Origin: Xiphydria camelus
Taxonomy: Eukaryota > Arthropoda > Insecta > Hymenoptera > Xiphydriidae
DNA: 64,000 bases
Direction: 5' to 3'
NCBI GenBank assembly: GCA_963678675.1
Contig: OY783196.1
Coordinates: 23,848,827 to 23,912,826, forward strand
A program made the position numbers and the translations under genes. The notes under the pieces are model-generated. The model did not search any database. It saw nothing but the letters and a program-made list of their open reading frames with translations, and was not told where the DNA came from. Shown piece after piece: positions 47,630 to 57,558 of this stretch (positions are counted from its first letter, which is position 1; each line of letters begins with the position of its first letter).

Positions 47630-48220
47630 CCCTTTATTTCTCTCACGTGGGGCGTAGGCTACACCCCAGCCTCCTTTTTTGCATGCCACGCCTAGAGTTT
47701 TTTTTTTTCGAGGTTGGCACTTTCAGTACCTTTCAGGAACATTTCATTAAAAAATTTGGCACTAAAAGCGCAAGACAAAACCGATTTGTTTATCCCACAG
47801 AACGCTGCAAAGAGTTAAAAAGTGATTTTTAACAATCTGTAATTAATTTAATATTTAATATTTTTCTATAAAACTTGTTCCAATTTGTTAATTTGTCCTT
47901 CGTTAATAAAACGAGAGTATGGTAACTATCCTCAGTCTATTATTTATACTATTTTTTTATAAAAATCGGCAAGGAGATCTGAGCGTCTGAAAACCGAGAC
48001 CTCATGTACCGAGACTTCGACTTTTATTTTCAGTTGGAAAATTACAAAATTTATTTTTTTTAAATGTTGAGATTATTAGGTAATATCTCAAGCTTTAAAA
48101 TAAAAAAAAGTATTAAAAAATTTCAATTTTTCACTAAGAAAACGTTAATTTTTAACTGGAGTGTAGGGTACACCCCAGGTGAGCTTTTATGTTTCAAAAA
48201 CTCACGTGAGTAACGAAGGG
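47630..48220. mobile_element. 591-bp piggyBac-type non-autonomous element
   Basis: TTAA lies at 47626-47629 and 48221-48224. The ends are CCCTTTATTTCTCTCACGTG and, reversed, CCCTTCGTTACTCACGTGAG. TTAA targeting with CCC(T)T ends is the standard piggyBac signature. Subterminal GTAGGCTACACCCCAG and GTAGGGTACACCCCAG lie in the same orientation near both ends. No transposase remains; the 76-codon frame at 47602-47832 has no domain. Confidence 0.8.
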
Positions 48221-48235
48221 TTAATATAAGAATAC

Positions 48236-48458
48236 GTTTCTGTTTGTCTTAGCAATACTTACGAGTATTTCTATATTATCAGAACAAATAGCTATTTCAA
48301 CTGTACGTATAGTCATTTCAGCAATGCGTATTGCTCTTGTCACATTTGGTATTGCTACATATATTACCTATACTGTCTAGTTAACCTATTATTTAGCTTT
48401 AAAATATAGCTATCAGAGCTGTACTAATTGCTGGGCAACCTAAACATTTCTCTCAGTG
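48236..48458. repeat. Possible degraded CACTGAGAG element
   Basis: The right end reads TTTCTCTCAGTG (ending at 48458), the mirror of CACTGAGAGAAA. A weak left partner (TTTCTGTTTGTCTTAGCAAT near 48238) mirrors AGCAATTAGTAC inside the right end. The similarity is low. Confidence 0.3.
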
Positions 48459-49197
48459 TATAATAGTTTTTAAAAATTTATTCGTATCCTATGAAAATTT
48501 AACAATGTTATCTGCTGCCTCAAAAGTTACATTCTCTCATAGAGAATTGCTACTTGCAGTATGTATAAGTTTATAATATATTTTCATATGATCCATTTTA
48601 CTTTCGACCTTCTCTAAACACACATCTCTGTTTTAATTCTTGATTCTTTCAAAAGTTCTCGTCCACATTTTCTTCTCGGCTCCCTAATCCTTACCACCAA
48701 TTAAAATCTCTCACGCGACGGAAACCCTTTCACCTCTGATAAGGATCTTCCCTTTATACCCCTTTAAACCGTTTAATATTCATCGCGCTCGCCTATTAGG
48801 ATCGCGCATGAATGCGTGCATACCTATACAGGTAGCCACAGTTGTGCCTCGGTACTTTATACGATAATGCGAACCATTTGGTCTCCGGCATAACGACCTT
48901 GGACCCTCGGAGATCCTCAGCTGCTAGTATGTTTCCATGCAGATGTGTCCCTCGTCGCGCGAAGAAATTACCGGCCTCCTCTTTCGAATTTTACGGCGTC
49001 TACCGTCGGTGGACCATTCGGAGACTGCGAAGCTCGCGCGTGCGTGACCCATAGACTCGCAATTCCGGAGGGGATCCTTCAAGATCTTGGACACTATAGC
49101 AAACGAGACGTTTAATCCTATTGTTTCTAAAGTTCCTCTTTATACTTTGTTAATATTTCCTTTTATCTACATTCAAATTTACCGAGAAGTTCTTCTG
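48459..49197. other. Unassigned sequence
   Basis: 48770-49080 is CpG-rich with a 70-codon frame (48842-49054, +) lacking recognisable features. No exon is supported. Confidence 0.4.
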
Positions 49198-49485
49198 AAA
49201 GGCACGGTAAAAGATGATTTTGCTGTTTTAACAAAACTAGGTTTTGCTGAGAATTTCTTGCCGCGAAGACAGAAATATCATCTGTAGAGAAGCAACATAT
49301 ATATTCAGTAATAGTAAAAGTTTGTACCGAAAAAAATTTCACTGGGGTTATTGGTACTTTTGTTGTTATTGAACATATATTTCGTATTTTGTTGCCACAG
49401 ATAATATTTCTGTCATGATAGAAAAAAGTTCCGAGCAAAACCTAGTTTTGCTGAGACTGCAAAATCATTTTTTCTGAGTAGAGGC
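49198..49485. mobile_element. Palindromic MITE, TTAGGTTTTGCTGAGAA family, copy 2
   Basis: The left arm (GATGATTTTGCTGTTTTAAC, AAAACTAGGTTTTGC) pairs with the right arm (GCAAAACCTAGTTTTGC, TGAGACTGCAAAATCATTTT). Compared with 10512-10799, the arms, the central ACCGAAAAAAATTTCACTG and the overall length are conserved. The right end TTTTTTCTGAGTAG loosely resembles the CACTGAG-type terminus. Confidence 0.75.
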
Positions 49486-49874
49486 CATCCCAATTATTTC
49501 GTATTTTATTCTTTTTTTTCTTCAGATTTAGGATTAGGTATATGAAACCAAAATCACGAGGAAATATTTTTTTGGGAACTCAACATATTACAACCGCTCA
49601 TTTTTAAAGGATTAAATGTAGATTTCCGTACAGCTGCTTTAGATTGCAACCCCTATTAAAAAAGTTTACTGCAGCCCGTTAATCGATTGAAGCTCGTGGA
49701 TCGCTAAAGAATTGGTTTTTAAATTTTTATGCCCCTTTTTCACAGTTACTATCATTTTCTCTATATTATCGTGTAACACAGAAATGTGTTGTGTATACTG
49801 GCTTTATACCTACACGTTTGATATAGTAGTGCTTATTCTTTTTTTTAAATGAAGCTATATTTATATTGAAATTT

Positions 49875-49905
49875 GTGTGGGTGTGTGTGTGTGGGGGGGG
49901 GGGGG
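49875..49905 (+). repeat. (GT)n followed by G13
   Basis: A short GT-rich run leads straight into 13 consecutive G (49893-49905). Such tracts are prone to sequencing length error. Confidence 0.9.
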
Positions 49906-50287
49906 TATAACCACGTGACGATGGTACAAACAAACTCCAAAAAAGACTCTTACGAAGCGAGGAAAGGAGGACTCCTCGAGATACTCACGACAATCGCTCG
50001 GAGAAAGTATCAATGTCGATCTGCCGAATTTCCTGTCGATGCCCCGATAACCGCGCCTATCCCTTGACCGGAAGGAGGGGTCGAGGATCGATCATATATC
50101 GAAGGGGACCCGGCTCCTTCTCCATCGTCATTGTTCTCCCTTACGGCGGTCCTTCGAGCGTTATTTCTTTCCGTTTTCCGTAAAAGTTTATTACCGCGCT
50201 TTTTTCTCTAGGTTCTCGCTTCTCGATACGACGATGGCGTCGGCGTTGCAGCGTACGACGACGACGAATTCGCGACTGCATGATGCG

Positions 50288-50370
50288 AAAAGAGAGAGAA
50301 AGAGAAAGACAGATAGAGATAGATAAATAGATAGATAGATAGAGAGAGAGAGGGGGGGAGAAGAAGAAGT
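50288..50370 (+). repeat. Compound (GA)n/(GATA)n simple repeat
   Basis: AG-rich sequence changes to GATAGATA units and then back to GA, ending in a G7 run and AGA trinucleotides. Confidence 0.9.
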
Positions 50371-50581
50371 GTGAGAGTTATACCGACGCGATGCGGTCGG
50401 CCAAGGGTCTTCCGTATAATGAAAACTTCCTCGTAAAAGATTAACGGTCCCCTTTATATCGAGGCTTTTGAATACGCGTCCATTTCACTTCGCGTCGTAA
50501 AGAATTTCCAATGCGTTTCACGCCCTCTTTCACGGAAAATTAAATGATTATTATTTCTCCTTTCGCGCGTATTATATAATA

Positions 50582-50832
50582 CATTGAGAAAAATAACCTG
50601 GTCAATTTAACCAAAATCCTGGAGACCGTTTGATGAAATACAGATCCTCAATTCGCGTTTGGTTAAACTGACCACTTTCTGGTTATAATAACTAGTCGTG
50701 TAGTTGAAATTACTAAAGATGTAGTTGGAATAACTAAATATTTAATTCAACTTACTAGTATTTTGGGTAGAATAACTAAACTTGTTTAACCAGATGCGTT
50801 TTATCATTTTAATCAAGTTATTTTTCTCAGTG
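50582..50832 (+). mobile_element. MITE built of TTAGTTATT sub-repeats, copy 2
   Basis: Ends CATTGAGAAAAATAACCTGG and reversed CACTGAGAAAAATAACTTGA, with TA on both sides (50580-50581, 50833-50834). It is the full-length partner of 41832-42069 (opposite strand). Internal AATAACTA blocks recur about every 20 bases, giving a weak tandem structure inside the inverted repeat. Confidence 0.85.
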
Positions 50833-50834
50833 TA

Positions 50835-51480
50835 GTGATCCTCATCGATTTGCCGTGATCCGCTGGTTCTCGCTCGGCGATTCCTTCGCGATTGACCCGT
50901 ATCGAACGCGTACGAGTATCGACACCCGGGGCTACGATTAATTCCCAGCCTCGTTTGCATGTATAACGCCGCCGGCTCGTTTTCGAGTTCGGAGGTCAGC
51001 GGCGGCACCCCGTGTCGCGGAGCTGGGCTTAGTCCCGGGTTTTATCCCCGCAAGTTCTGGCTCGAAGCTGCCGTAAGAACATCTATCTTGCGCGTATTAC
51101 TCCAGGCGGGTGTAATCTCGCTGACACGGGAACTGCGGCACGCTGCGAGAACCGCACGGGTCGGATGAAACTTTTCCGGTGCAGTTTCGACCCCGGCTTA
51201 CGATCGGATCACATGCCTCCGCTCTCGGGGTTGTTTTCCTTTCCCCTGTATCGCTCGATCCGCTCGCAGCTTAGTCGATAAATGTATAATAACACTGTAC
51301 GCTGATACACGAGCGTATACGTGTAGTCTGTAAACACGGGGAGAATGCGGGACATAAGGGATAGGCTCGGAAATGGATAGGGATTTAGAAACTGTAATCA
51401 GTGGTTTAGTGCATTTTAATTCTTCTTTGATGGTATGTTAAATGGGGTGAAATATTAATAATTATGGTTTCAACGAGAAG
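50835..51480. other. CpG-rich block, no exon recognised
   Basis: 50840-51260 is CpG-rich. A 69-codon + frame (50959-51168) and an 88-codon - frame (50742-51008) have no domain. The minus frame runs into the MITE. Confidence 0.4.
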
Positions 51481-51537
51481 TAATTGAAAATATGTAATAC
51501 CAGCAACCCCACCCTAGACTTCGTTCGCGTGGATATA
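51481..51537 (-). repeat. Left fragment of a dispersed repeat split by a foldback element
   Basis: On the minus strand, ATCCACGCGAACGAAGTC and GGGGTTG correspond to ATCCACATGAACAAAATC and GGCGGTTG at about 28342-28377. It is the continuation of 52398-52714 beyond the inserted element. Confidence 0.6.
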
Positions 51538-52397
51538 CAGAGTGACATTTTGAAAACTTGCCACCCCAATATCTCAGAAAGTTACAGAGATTTTCTAAAA
51601 AAAAAAAATACGGTTTCGGCAGTGGAGAGGGGGAACCATAATGACATAATCAGAGACGCATCCACTCCAATCCCCTTAGGGGTAGCCCCCCCAACTTTGT
51701 AATCTTAAATAGCAACCCCCCATGTATGATACAGCGTTGGAAAGCTCTTTAAAAATGCTTTACAACACCAAATTTTGGTACCTTTCGATGATTAGTTTTC
51801 GCGCAAATCGAGAAAGAAACTTAAGTTTTGTCAATTTATTTATTAAAGGTCAATTATGTTACAATAAATTTTCAAAGTGATTTCCATCACCTGATCTTAC
51901 TCCCTGCGATTTCCTCTTATGGGGACATCTGAAATCTGTTGTTTTTCAAACTCAACCAGCAAGCATTAACCAACTGAAACAGAGAATTACGCAAGAATGT
52001 CGCAAAATTTCACGAACAACATTGGAAAAAGTTCGAAAAATCAATGGAAATCATTCCGAAAATTTATTGTAACGTAACTGACCTTTAATAAATAAATTGA
52101 CAACTTCTAGCAGTTTCTTTCTCCATTTGCGCAAAAACTACTCATCGAAAGATACCAAAATTTGGTGTTGTTGTAAAGCATTTTTAAAGAGCTTTCCAAC
52201 GATGTATCACACATGGGGGGTTGCTATTTAAGATTACAAAGTTTTGGGGGGGGGCTACCCCTAAGGGGGTTGGAGGGGGTGCATCTCTGATTATGTCATT
52301 TTGGTTCCCCCTCTCAACTGCCGAAAGCGAATTTTTTTTAAGAAAATCTCTAACTTTCTGAGATATTAGGGTGGCAAGTTTTCAAAATGTCACCCTG
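51538..52397 (+). mobile_element. 860-bp foldback element, TA-flanked, with transposase fragment in its loop
   Basis: The ends CAGAGTGACATTTTGAAAAC and reversed CAGGGTGACATTTTGAAAAC then TTGCCACCC are nearly identical. The arms extend about 350 bases (51538-51886 and about 52043-52397). TA flanks both sides. The unpaired centre holds the end of a transposase frame (51887-52072, whose last codons fall in the right arm). The element looks like an internally deleted transposon whose 3' end was duplicated in inverted orientation. It lies within a dispersed repeat whose uninterrupted copy is at 28018-28390. Confidence 0.85.
51887..52072 (+). pseudogene. C-terminal fragment of an IS630/Tc1/mariner-type transposase
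   Basis: 61 codons then TAA; a TGA stop lies three codons upstream of the frame, so the protein start is lost. The sequence opens SPDLTPCDFLLWGHLKS. This is the typical signature around the third catalytic region of DDE-type (IS630/Tc1/mariner) transposases, where PDLTP.D and a following F.WG.LK motif are common. It continues with a helical tail: LKQRITQECRKI, then LEKVRKI. The complete DDE triad cannot be present. The final residues are encoded in the right palindrome arm. Assignment to superfamily is likely; the exact family is not determined. Confidence 0.75.
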
Positions 52398-52714
52398 TAT
52401 GTTATCGCGGACTTTATTTTAGATCTATTTGTGGTTTACAATTTGCCTATACATTTTTTTATACATCTTTTACCATAAGGGTGGCGTTTTCCAAAAACTC
52501 TGGTATTTGTTCGTTTTTACGATGATCTACGTCACTAAAATCGTCACTTGTGAGCTCCCTTTCGTCCAAACCTCATGAAATACAGTTATATGTTTGTTCA
52601 TAAAGTCCAGGCTCCTTAGCGGTGAGATTTTTTAAAATCAGAGCAGTAGTTTCAGAGATTACCCCTAATAATCAAACACATTCACAAACTTTTTCTTTTT
52701 ATTATATTCGTGTA
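52398..52714 (-). repeat. Main part of the dispersed repeat interrupted by 51538-52397
   Basis: The reverse complement matches 28018-28322: CGCCACCCTTATGGTAAAAG versus CGCTGCCTTTACGGTAAAAG, and the shared GTGACGATTTTAGTGACGTA and AAGGAGCCTGGA. The foldback element starts exactly at its end, with the repeat resuming in 51481-51537. Confidence 0.8.
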
Positions 52715-54499
52715 AGTGTATAGATATTCTTTTATTTCGATAATTTTTTTCGGCTCCAGATTCATTATAATATTCGTCTCGAATGTTCTTCAATGACAGG
52801 AGCTTTAGCTAAAGCTTTTTTATACTCGTATCGTTCAATTCCCAAGGGTCGATGGACTTGAGGAAGTGTTCGATCGATGAGACCAGTATTTTCTTCACCC
52901 TTTTTATTGCCCGAGGAATTATTCGGTCTCCAGGATCAGGACTTTTATCGCCTTTTAGAATTCCACTGCAGTAAGAGCTCGACCATCGTACAAGAAGTGA
53001 ATTGAGAAACGTCAGTGCGATTGCAAGGATGTCCTCGTGTCGCCAGACTTCAGAAATTAAAAGAAAAAATGGTCTAAGATGGTATGAAAGAAATGCGCAT
53101 TCCTCCGACACAAGTAAAACTTCATTTTCCCAAGTTTATTTTGTAGATTACATGCTTGCTAAAATTATACTCATAAGTTAAAAAGTAGAAATTTTCAATG
53201 ACCATTTCAAAAATTCAAATAATTCACTTCGTCCTTTCAATGGAAACTCGCTACGCTTTAACAACGGGAATAATCATGTGCTTCGACGGTTTTATAGGTA
53301 AATATCGTCGAGTCGAGTCGTACATTTCTACATTCACATTTCGCTTCTAAATTCCATTACCACAAATTTGAATAATTATACCACGTTACGCGGTTACGGC
53401 GCTGGTAGAATTGCCAACACGTAACACGTCCTCTAACGAACACCGCACACGGTTTTCCCGGTCTTTGAGACAGCGAAAAGCATATTGACCATGCCTTGTC
53501 GCGCGTTATTTTTCACTTTTAAAAATGCGAAAGTATTTTAGTCTCACGAACTATCGCTATATCTATATCTATATCTATACCTATAGGTCTTTGCTCGTTC
53601 GCACGTTTATGTAGACCACTTTTAATCATTGACTGATAGGATACATATAAACGTGGCACTTTATGAAAAATGTTTGCACTAAAATAGTATAAAACATTAC
53701 AACGAACAAATTAATCAATATATCACGCAAACCAGATCATCTGTCGTACAATTAATTAAAAAGTATTGATTTTTATTGCTGATATAACAATGTAATTATC
53801 GATCCGGCAACGATATTTAAACATTTTTAATAAACAGTATTAAGTTATTGTCAGAAAATAGTATCATTTCATCACTAAACCCTTGTGAAATGTACCCTTG
53901 TGTTACCTGATGTCCATTGAGAGAACGTAATTCCTTTTATCCTCCTCGAGAAAAAAGTGCACCGGTTTACTTATGGTTTGTTTTGTTACGACACCAGTGG
54001 ACGCGGTCGGCTTCGATTCAAGCACTGTACTCGGGGATTAGACTAGATCCACTTCGGAGCAGTGGATTTTCGCCGTGCAAACTTCTCGCGGAGGTACACC
54101 TGTCGATTTCAAAAGTACCACTAGAACCAACAGCTTAAGTGTCGATAAAGGTGCACGGGTTTTGAAATCTGTCGATTCTTGCGAAGGAGGAACTTTGTAA
54201 CTATAGTTTTTATGAGTGTTATCAGTACGTGAAACCTGATAGAGTAGCCGGTAGAGTACCTGGTAGTTGCATCGTGGTATTGGGTTAATGCATTGTCAAT
54301 AATAGACAAGAAAAGTATCAAAATATAAATAAAAGAAATAGGAGTTAATGTTTTTTATCATCATTTTTATGGAGTTTTATTTCTTATTTTAAGTTAGACA
54401 CATACTAAAACCATTTTTTATTGATGTATTAAATGAACCCCTGTGACAAAGCCTTCAACTCCGATACATTCAACCTGAATCGTAGTATTAGTAGTTATT
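52715..54499. other. Unassigned sequence
   Basis: A 100-codon minus frame (52809-53111) and shorter frames lack domains. A TATATC hexamer array lies at 53556-53587 (about four units, the last imperfect). No exon or repeat arm was recognised. Confidence 0.4.
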
Positions 54500-54716
54500 A
54501 ATAATATTGTTCAGTTCAGGAACAGGGAAAGAGGTAGATTGGTTAAGAAAGATGGAAAAAGCAAGCAAAGGGAATGAGAAAAACAATACAAGGGTATGGA
54601 GTGTGATGAATTAAGTGTGAGTGATCTAGAGAAAAATTTTGTATTAGGACAGCTAACCAAGTCCATTTCATGGCCGCTGGGCCGAAATAAATATATCTAT
54701 CTATCTAGTTATTAAT
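54500..54716 (+). mobile_element. Candidate 3' end of a non-LTR retrotransposon
   Basis: A short C-terminal-like frame (VDWLRKMEKASKGNEKNN, then TRVWSVMN and stop at about 54614) is followed by a 3' untranslated-like stretch. The 3' end reads ATGGCCGCTGGGCCGAAATA and then a TATC-rich tail (about 54696-54712). A short tandem tail after a conserved 3' end is typical of 5'-truncated LINE copies. I recognise no reverse-transcriptase domain in this fragment, so the call rests on form. Confidence 0.35.
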
Positions 54717-55298
54717 AATTAAAATAACATCAACAGCATTGATTTAATTGTAAACGATTGGTATTGACCGTTACAATATCGTACATGGCATTTGCCTCTT
54801 TTCCAAATGTGAATTCTGAGAAAAAGTAACAAAAATACAACGTAAGAAGAATTTTAACTTATATCTAGAGATACGATCGTTTCATCATCGCATCAGTGCG
54901 AATGAGTCTACGAAAAGAGACCGTAAATCCGTTGGTTTTAAACACCGTAAAGCTTTCGCGTGGCTTGCAATACCCCGAGAATTCCCTCGGAAAGGATGGA
55001 AGACCCAATTATCAATTGTCTGGGTAATTGCGGATAGAAGAGACAGTTACGGGGAAAGACCATTGGGAGGGATCCCCCGAGAGAGGGACCGTAGTCATCG
55101 TCTGGACATTCGATCGAGGGGGGAGAAGAATACCTTCCCTCCCTCTGCAGGTCTCGAATCACGGCTGCGAAGATCCCTTGAGTGAGTTACGGGGGCGTAT
55201 CGTCCCTTCTTCGTTAAATCACGGTAATTCTCTCTCCTTCCTTCCGTTCTAAGATATTCCAGTACTGAAACTGTAAAATTACGAAGGGCATCTTTTTT
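54717..55298. other. Unassigned sequence
   Basis: 54930-55250 is relatively GC-rich with antisense overlapping 74-codon frames. Nothing recognisable. Confidence 0.45.
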
Positions 55299-55452
55299 CC
55301 GTACGAAATTCCGATGTCCTTTCTGATGTCATAGACTATTCAAAGATAACGTATTGCGTCCACTGAAATTACGTATTTGAGAGACAATAGTTTCTCTAAA
55401 ATGTTTTTAAAACACAACTTTGAGGCGTCATTCTGATATTTGTGCTGTCTGG
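55299..55452 (-). mobile_element. MITE, CCAGACAGCAC family, copy 2
   Basis: Read on the minus strand it begins CCAGACAGCACAAATATCAG and continues with AATGACGCC, AGAGAAACTATTG, ATTTCAGTGGACGCAA and GTTATCTTTGAA. These closely parallel 23279-23444. The far end is less clear (near GTACGAAATTCC at 55300). Confidence 0.7.
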
Positions 55453-56605
55453 ACATTTTTACAAGTGACACTCTTACGAGCTTTTTCCAACTCGCGTTCG
55501 AAGATCACTGATACGTCAACGGGGAATATGTATAATGCTGGCTTGGTTCGGGGCGAGCTTAACTTTAACGCGACTAATCTCGAGGGCCATTATGGCGCGC
55601 GTTAACAGAATCTTAATTCGGCTCGTGGCATCTCGGTCTGTTTGTTTATCGTGGCAAAATAGTATAGCAGTAACGACGGTAAGCCAGCGCTTAATAATCG
55701 TCTAATCCTTCCTCAATTATTCCTGCTTTATCAGCTCTCCGAATATTAATAAAAACGGCTGCCGCGTGCACCACCGATACGTATAACAAGAGAGCTCATA
55801 TCCGAAGGTATTCGAGTTTACTGGAAGATTTCATAATTTCGCGGTCAGTAGTAATAATTAATCATCGACTCTGAAAAGATGCGTTTAATCTGAATAGTAT
55901 TATTATACCAGATATCCCCTGAAATACTCGTATATGCCGGTGTGAGATGGGTTATCTGATCATAGGGGTAGCGATGCGTCAATCCGGAGAGCAGAAAATC
56001 CCTCGAGGCTGCTGGGACTGACGTATATCAAGTGTTTCGCAATATACGTATCTACATCGGAGTGATAAGATGAGTAATCTGTTTGTGATCGGGCTAAATA
56101 GATTTGACAGCTTTACGGGATTTCGGAAATTAATAGACCAATTAAAGTAATTTAAGCCTTGCCACAAACTGCAAAATTACCTACAACGATTCGGCCGGTA
56201 CCAAAGAAAAGCACGTACACCTGCGGCCAATGTTTCTGATCGATTCGCTTTGGGTGACGGTACTTTATCGAATCGACCGTAGCTAAACGATACGAGCGGA
56301 TCTTTTAGTTTTACCATGAAGGACCAATCGAATTTAGCTCTCATATCAAAAAACAATAAGATTCGCTCGTACCGTCAAGCTACGGATAAAGTACCTGTTC
56401 TAATTATTAACTAGAAACTGGAGAATGTGTGAAGCAAAAATCAATCGGAGTTTAGAGTGTGTAGAAAGGGGTCAGGTTTGTGTTGCTCGAGAGGGTTTCT
56501 TGGGGTAATGTTTGCATTATGAGGCGACGCAGTGTCGCGCCTCCGCGCTAGGAGGATCAAAGAAAGAAATCGGCGGTCCAGATCATGATCACCATATGCC
56601 CTGTT
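55453..56605. other. Unassigned sequence with one inverted repeat
   Basis: 56260-56317 and 56358-56400 form a diverged hairpin (GGTACTTTATC, CGTAGCT, TACGAGCG each mirrored). Otherwise no exon or repeat was found. Confidence 0.4.
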
Positions 56606-56677
56606 AAGGCTTATTGCTGGTTATTCTCAGTATAGCGCTATACCGCGTTTATACCGTGTTGGTAAAACCGGCCCTTA
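56606..56677 (+). mobile_element. Single unit of the GGTTTTACCAACA family
   Basis: AAGGCTTATTGCTGGTTATT through TTGGTAAAACCGGCCCTTA is the reverse complement of 9324-9395 with about two differences in 72 bases. Here only one unit is present, where the 9.3-kb locus has two head to head. The ends carry TTAAGG and CCCTTA. Confidence 0.75.
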
Positions 56678-57467
56678 GTCAGTTCTTTTAAGTGAGTGTT
56701 GAAGTACGGACGTGCCTTCCGAGCGCAGTTTAAATAAAGAGTTCAGAGTTTGATATAATTGTTGTCTTAATCATTTAAAATACCCCCATTTCCAACAGTA
56801 CCCAAAGTGGGTCGACCAGAATCATTGACGCTAGGTATTCGCGCTATGTGCATGAAAACAGGTATTGAAATGATGAATTGTAGTTTAAGAGCTGGCTTTA
56901 AAGCAATAACACATTCGATTGGTTTTCACCCATAAGCTACTGTGAAAGAGATAAAGCTCTAGATATTTCACGCGTGCTTAGAGTAGAAGAAGTTACACAG
57001 ATCAAAATTTATTAAGCTTGACTAGATGTAGAGTGGTACACCAAACGTAAGTGATATTGCATCCGTATAAAATGCAATTAGAAGTGAATTGATCGTTGTG
57101 TTTGTGGAGCCCACCACGCAGCAAAAGTTTCTTGATTTTCTAATTTTTAAGTCAGGCATACTCTTATTCTTGTCCGAAAAACTTTTATCTTTTAATTATG
57201 CTGGATTTTTCATATGTATCTGAGTCTAATAGCTACTTTACTTGCAGATTGTATTCTGCAGGTAAAGTCTATCACAACACTTACCTGTGTGATAGTGATA
57301 TTTATTCTTTAATAATCGAAATAACGTCACTTTTGTTTCGTCTCTTGGTATTTTTTATATGAAATGTATACATTTCTTTGCTGGTCAATAGGGAACGAAA
57401 TGACTAATTCTACCACTCTAAACGCCGCCATCGCTTTCTAAATCCCCTATCATGTTCATGCACATAG
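56678..57467. other. Unassigned sequence
   Basis: A weak inverted pair (CGCGCTATGTGCATGAA near 56840 and TTCATGCACATAGCG near 57454) may mark the ends of an old element that includes the dispersed fragment at 57468. A 26-base palindrome-like string (TACTTGCAGATTG, TATTCTGCAGGTA) lies near 57238. Confidence 0.35.
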
Positions 57468-57558
57468 CGAATATCTTTTCGCCATCATTGAGAAACGTCG
57501 TTACTTGTTGCTAAGCGAGGAAACGTCGTAAGTCCTTGCTGTCATCGATGTGACTTAC
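57468..57558 (+). repeat. Dispersed repeat fragment, paired with 17069-17157
   Basis: GCGAGGAAACGTCGTAAGTC and CTTGCTGTCATCGATGTGAC match the 17-kb fragment in the same orientation. The preceding ATCTTTTCGCCATCATTGAG aligns with ATCTTTTCAAAGTCATTGAA. Confidence 0.7.

Larger units (their letters stand above)
49486..50579. other. Unassigned sequence with simple repeats
   Basis: Contains a (GT)n followed by G13 at 49875-49905 and an AG/GATA-rich tract at 50288-50370. 49910-50270 is CpG-rich. No exon is supported. Confidence 0.45.
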
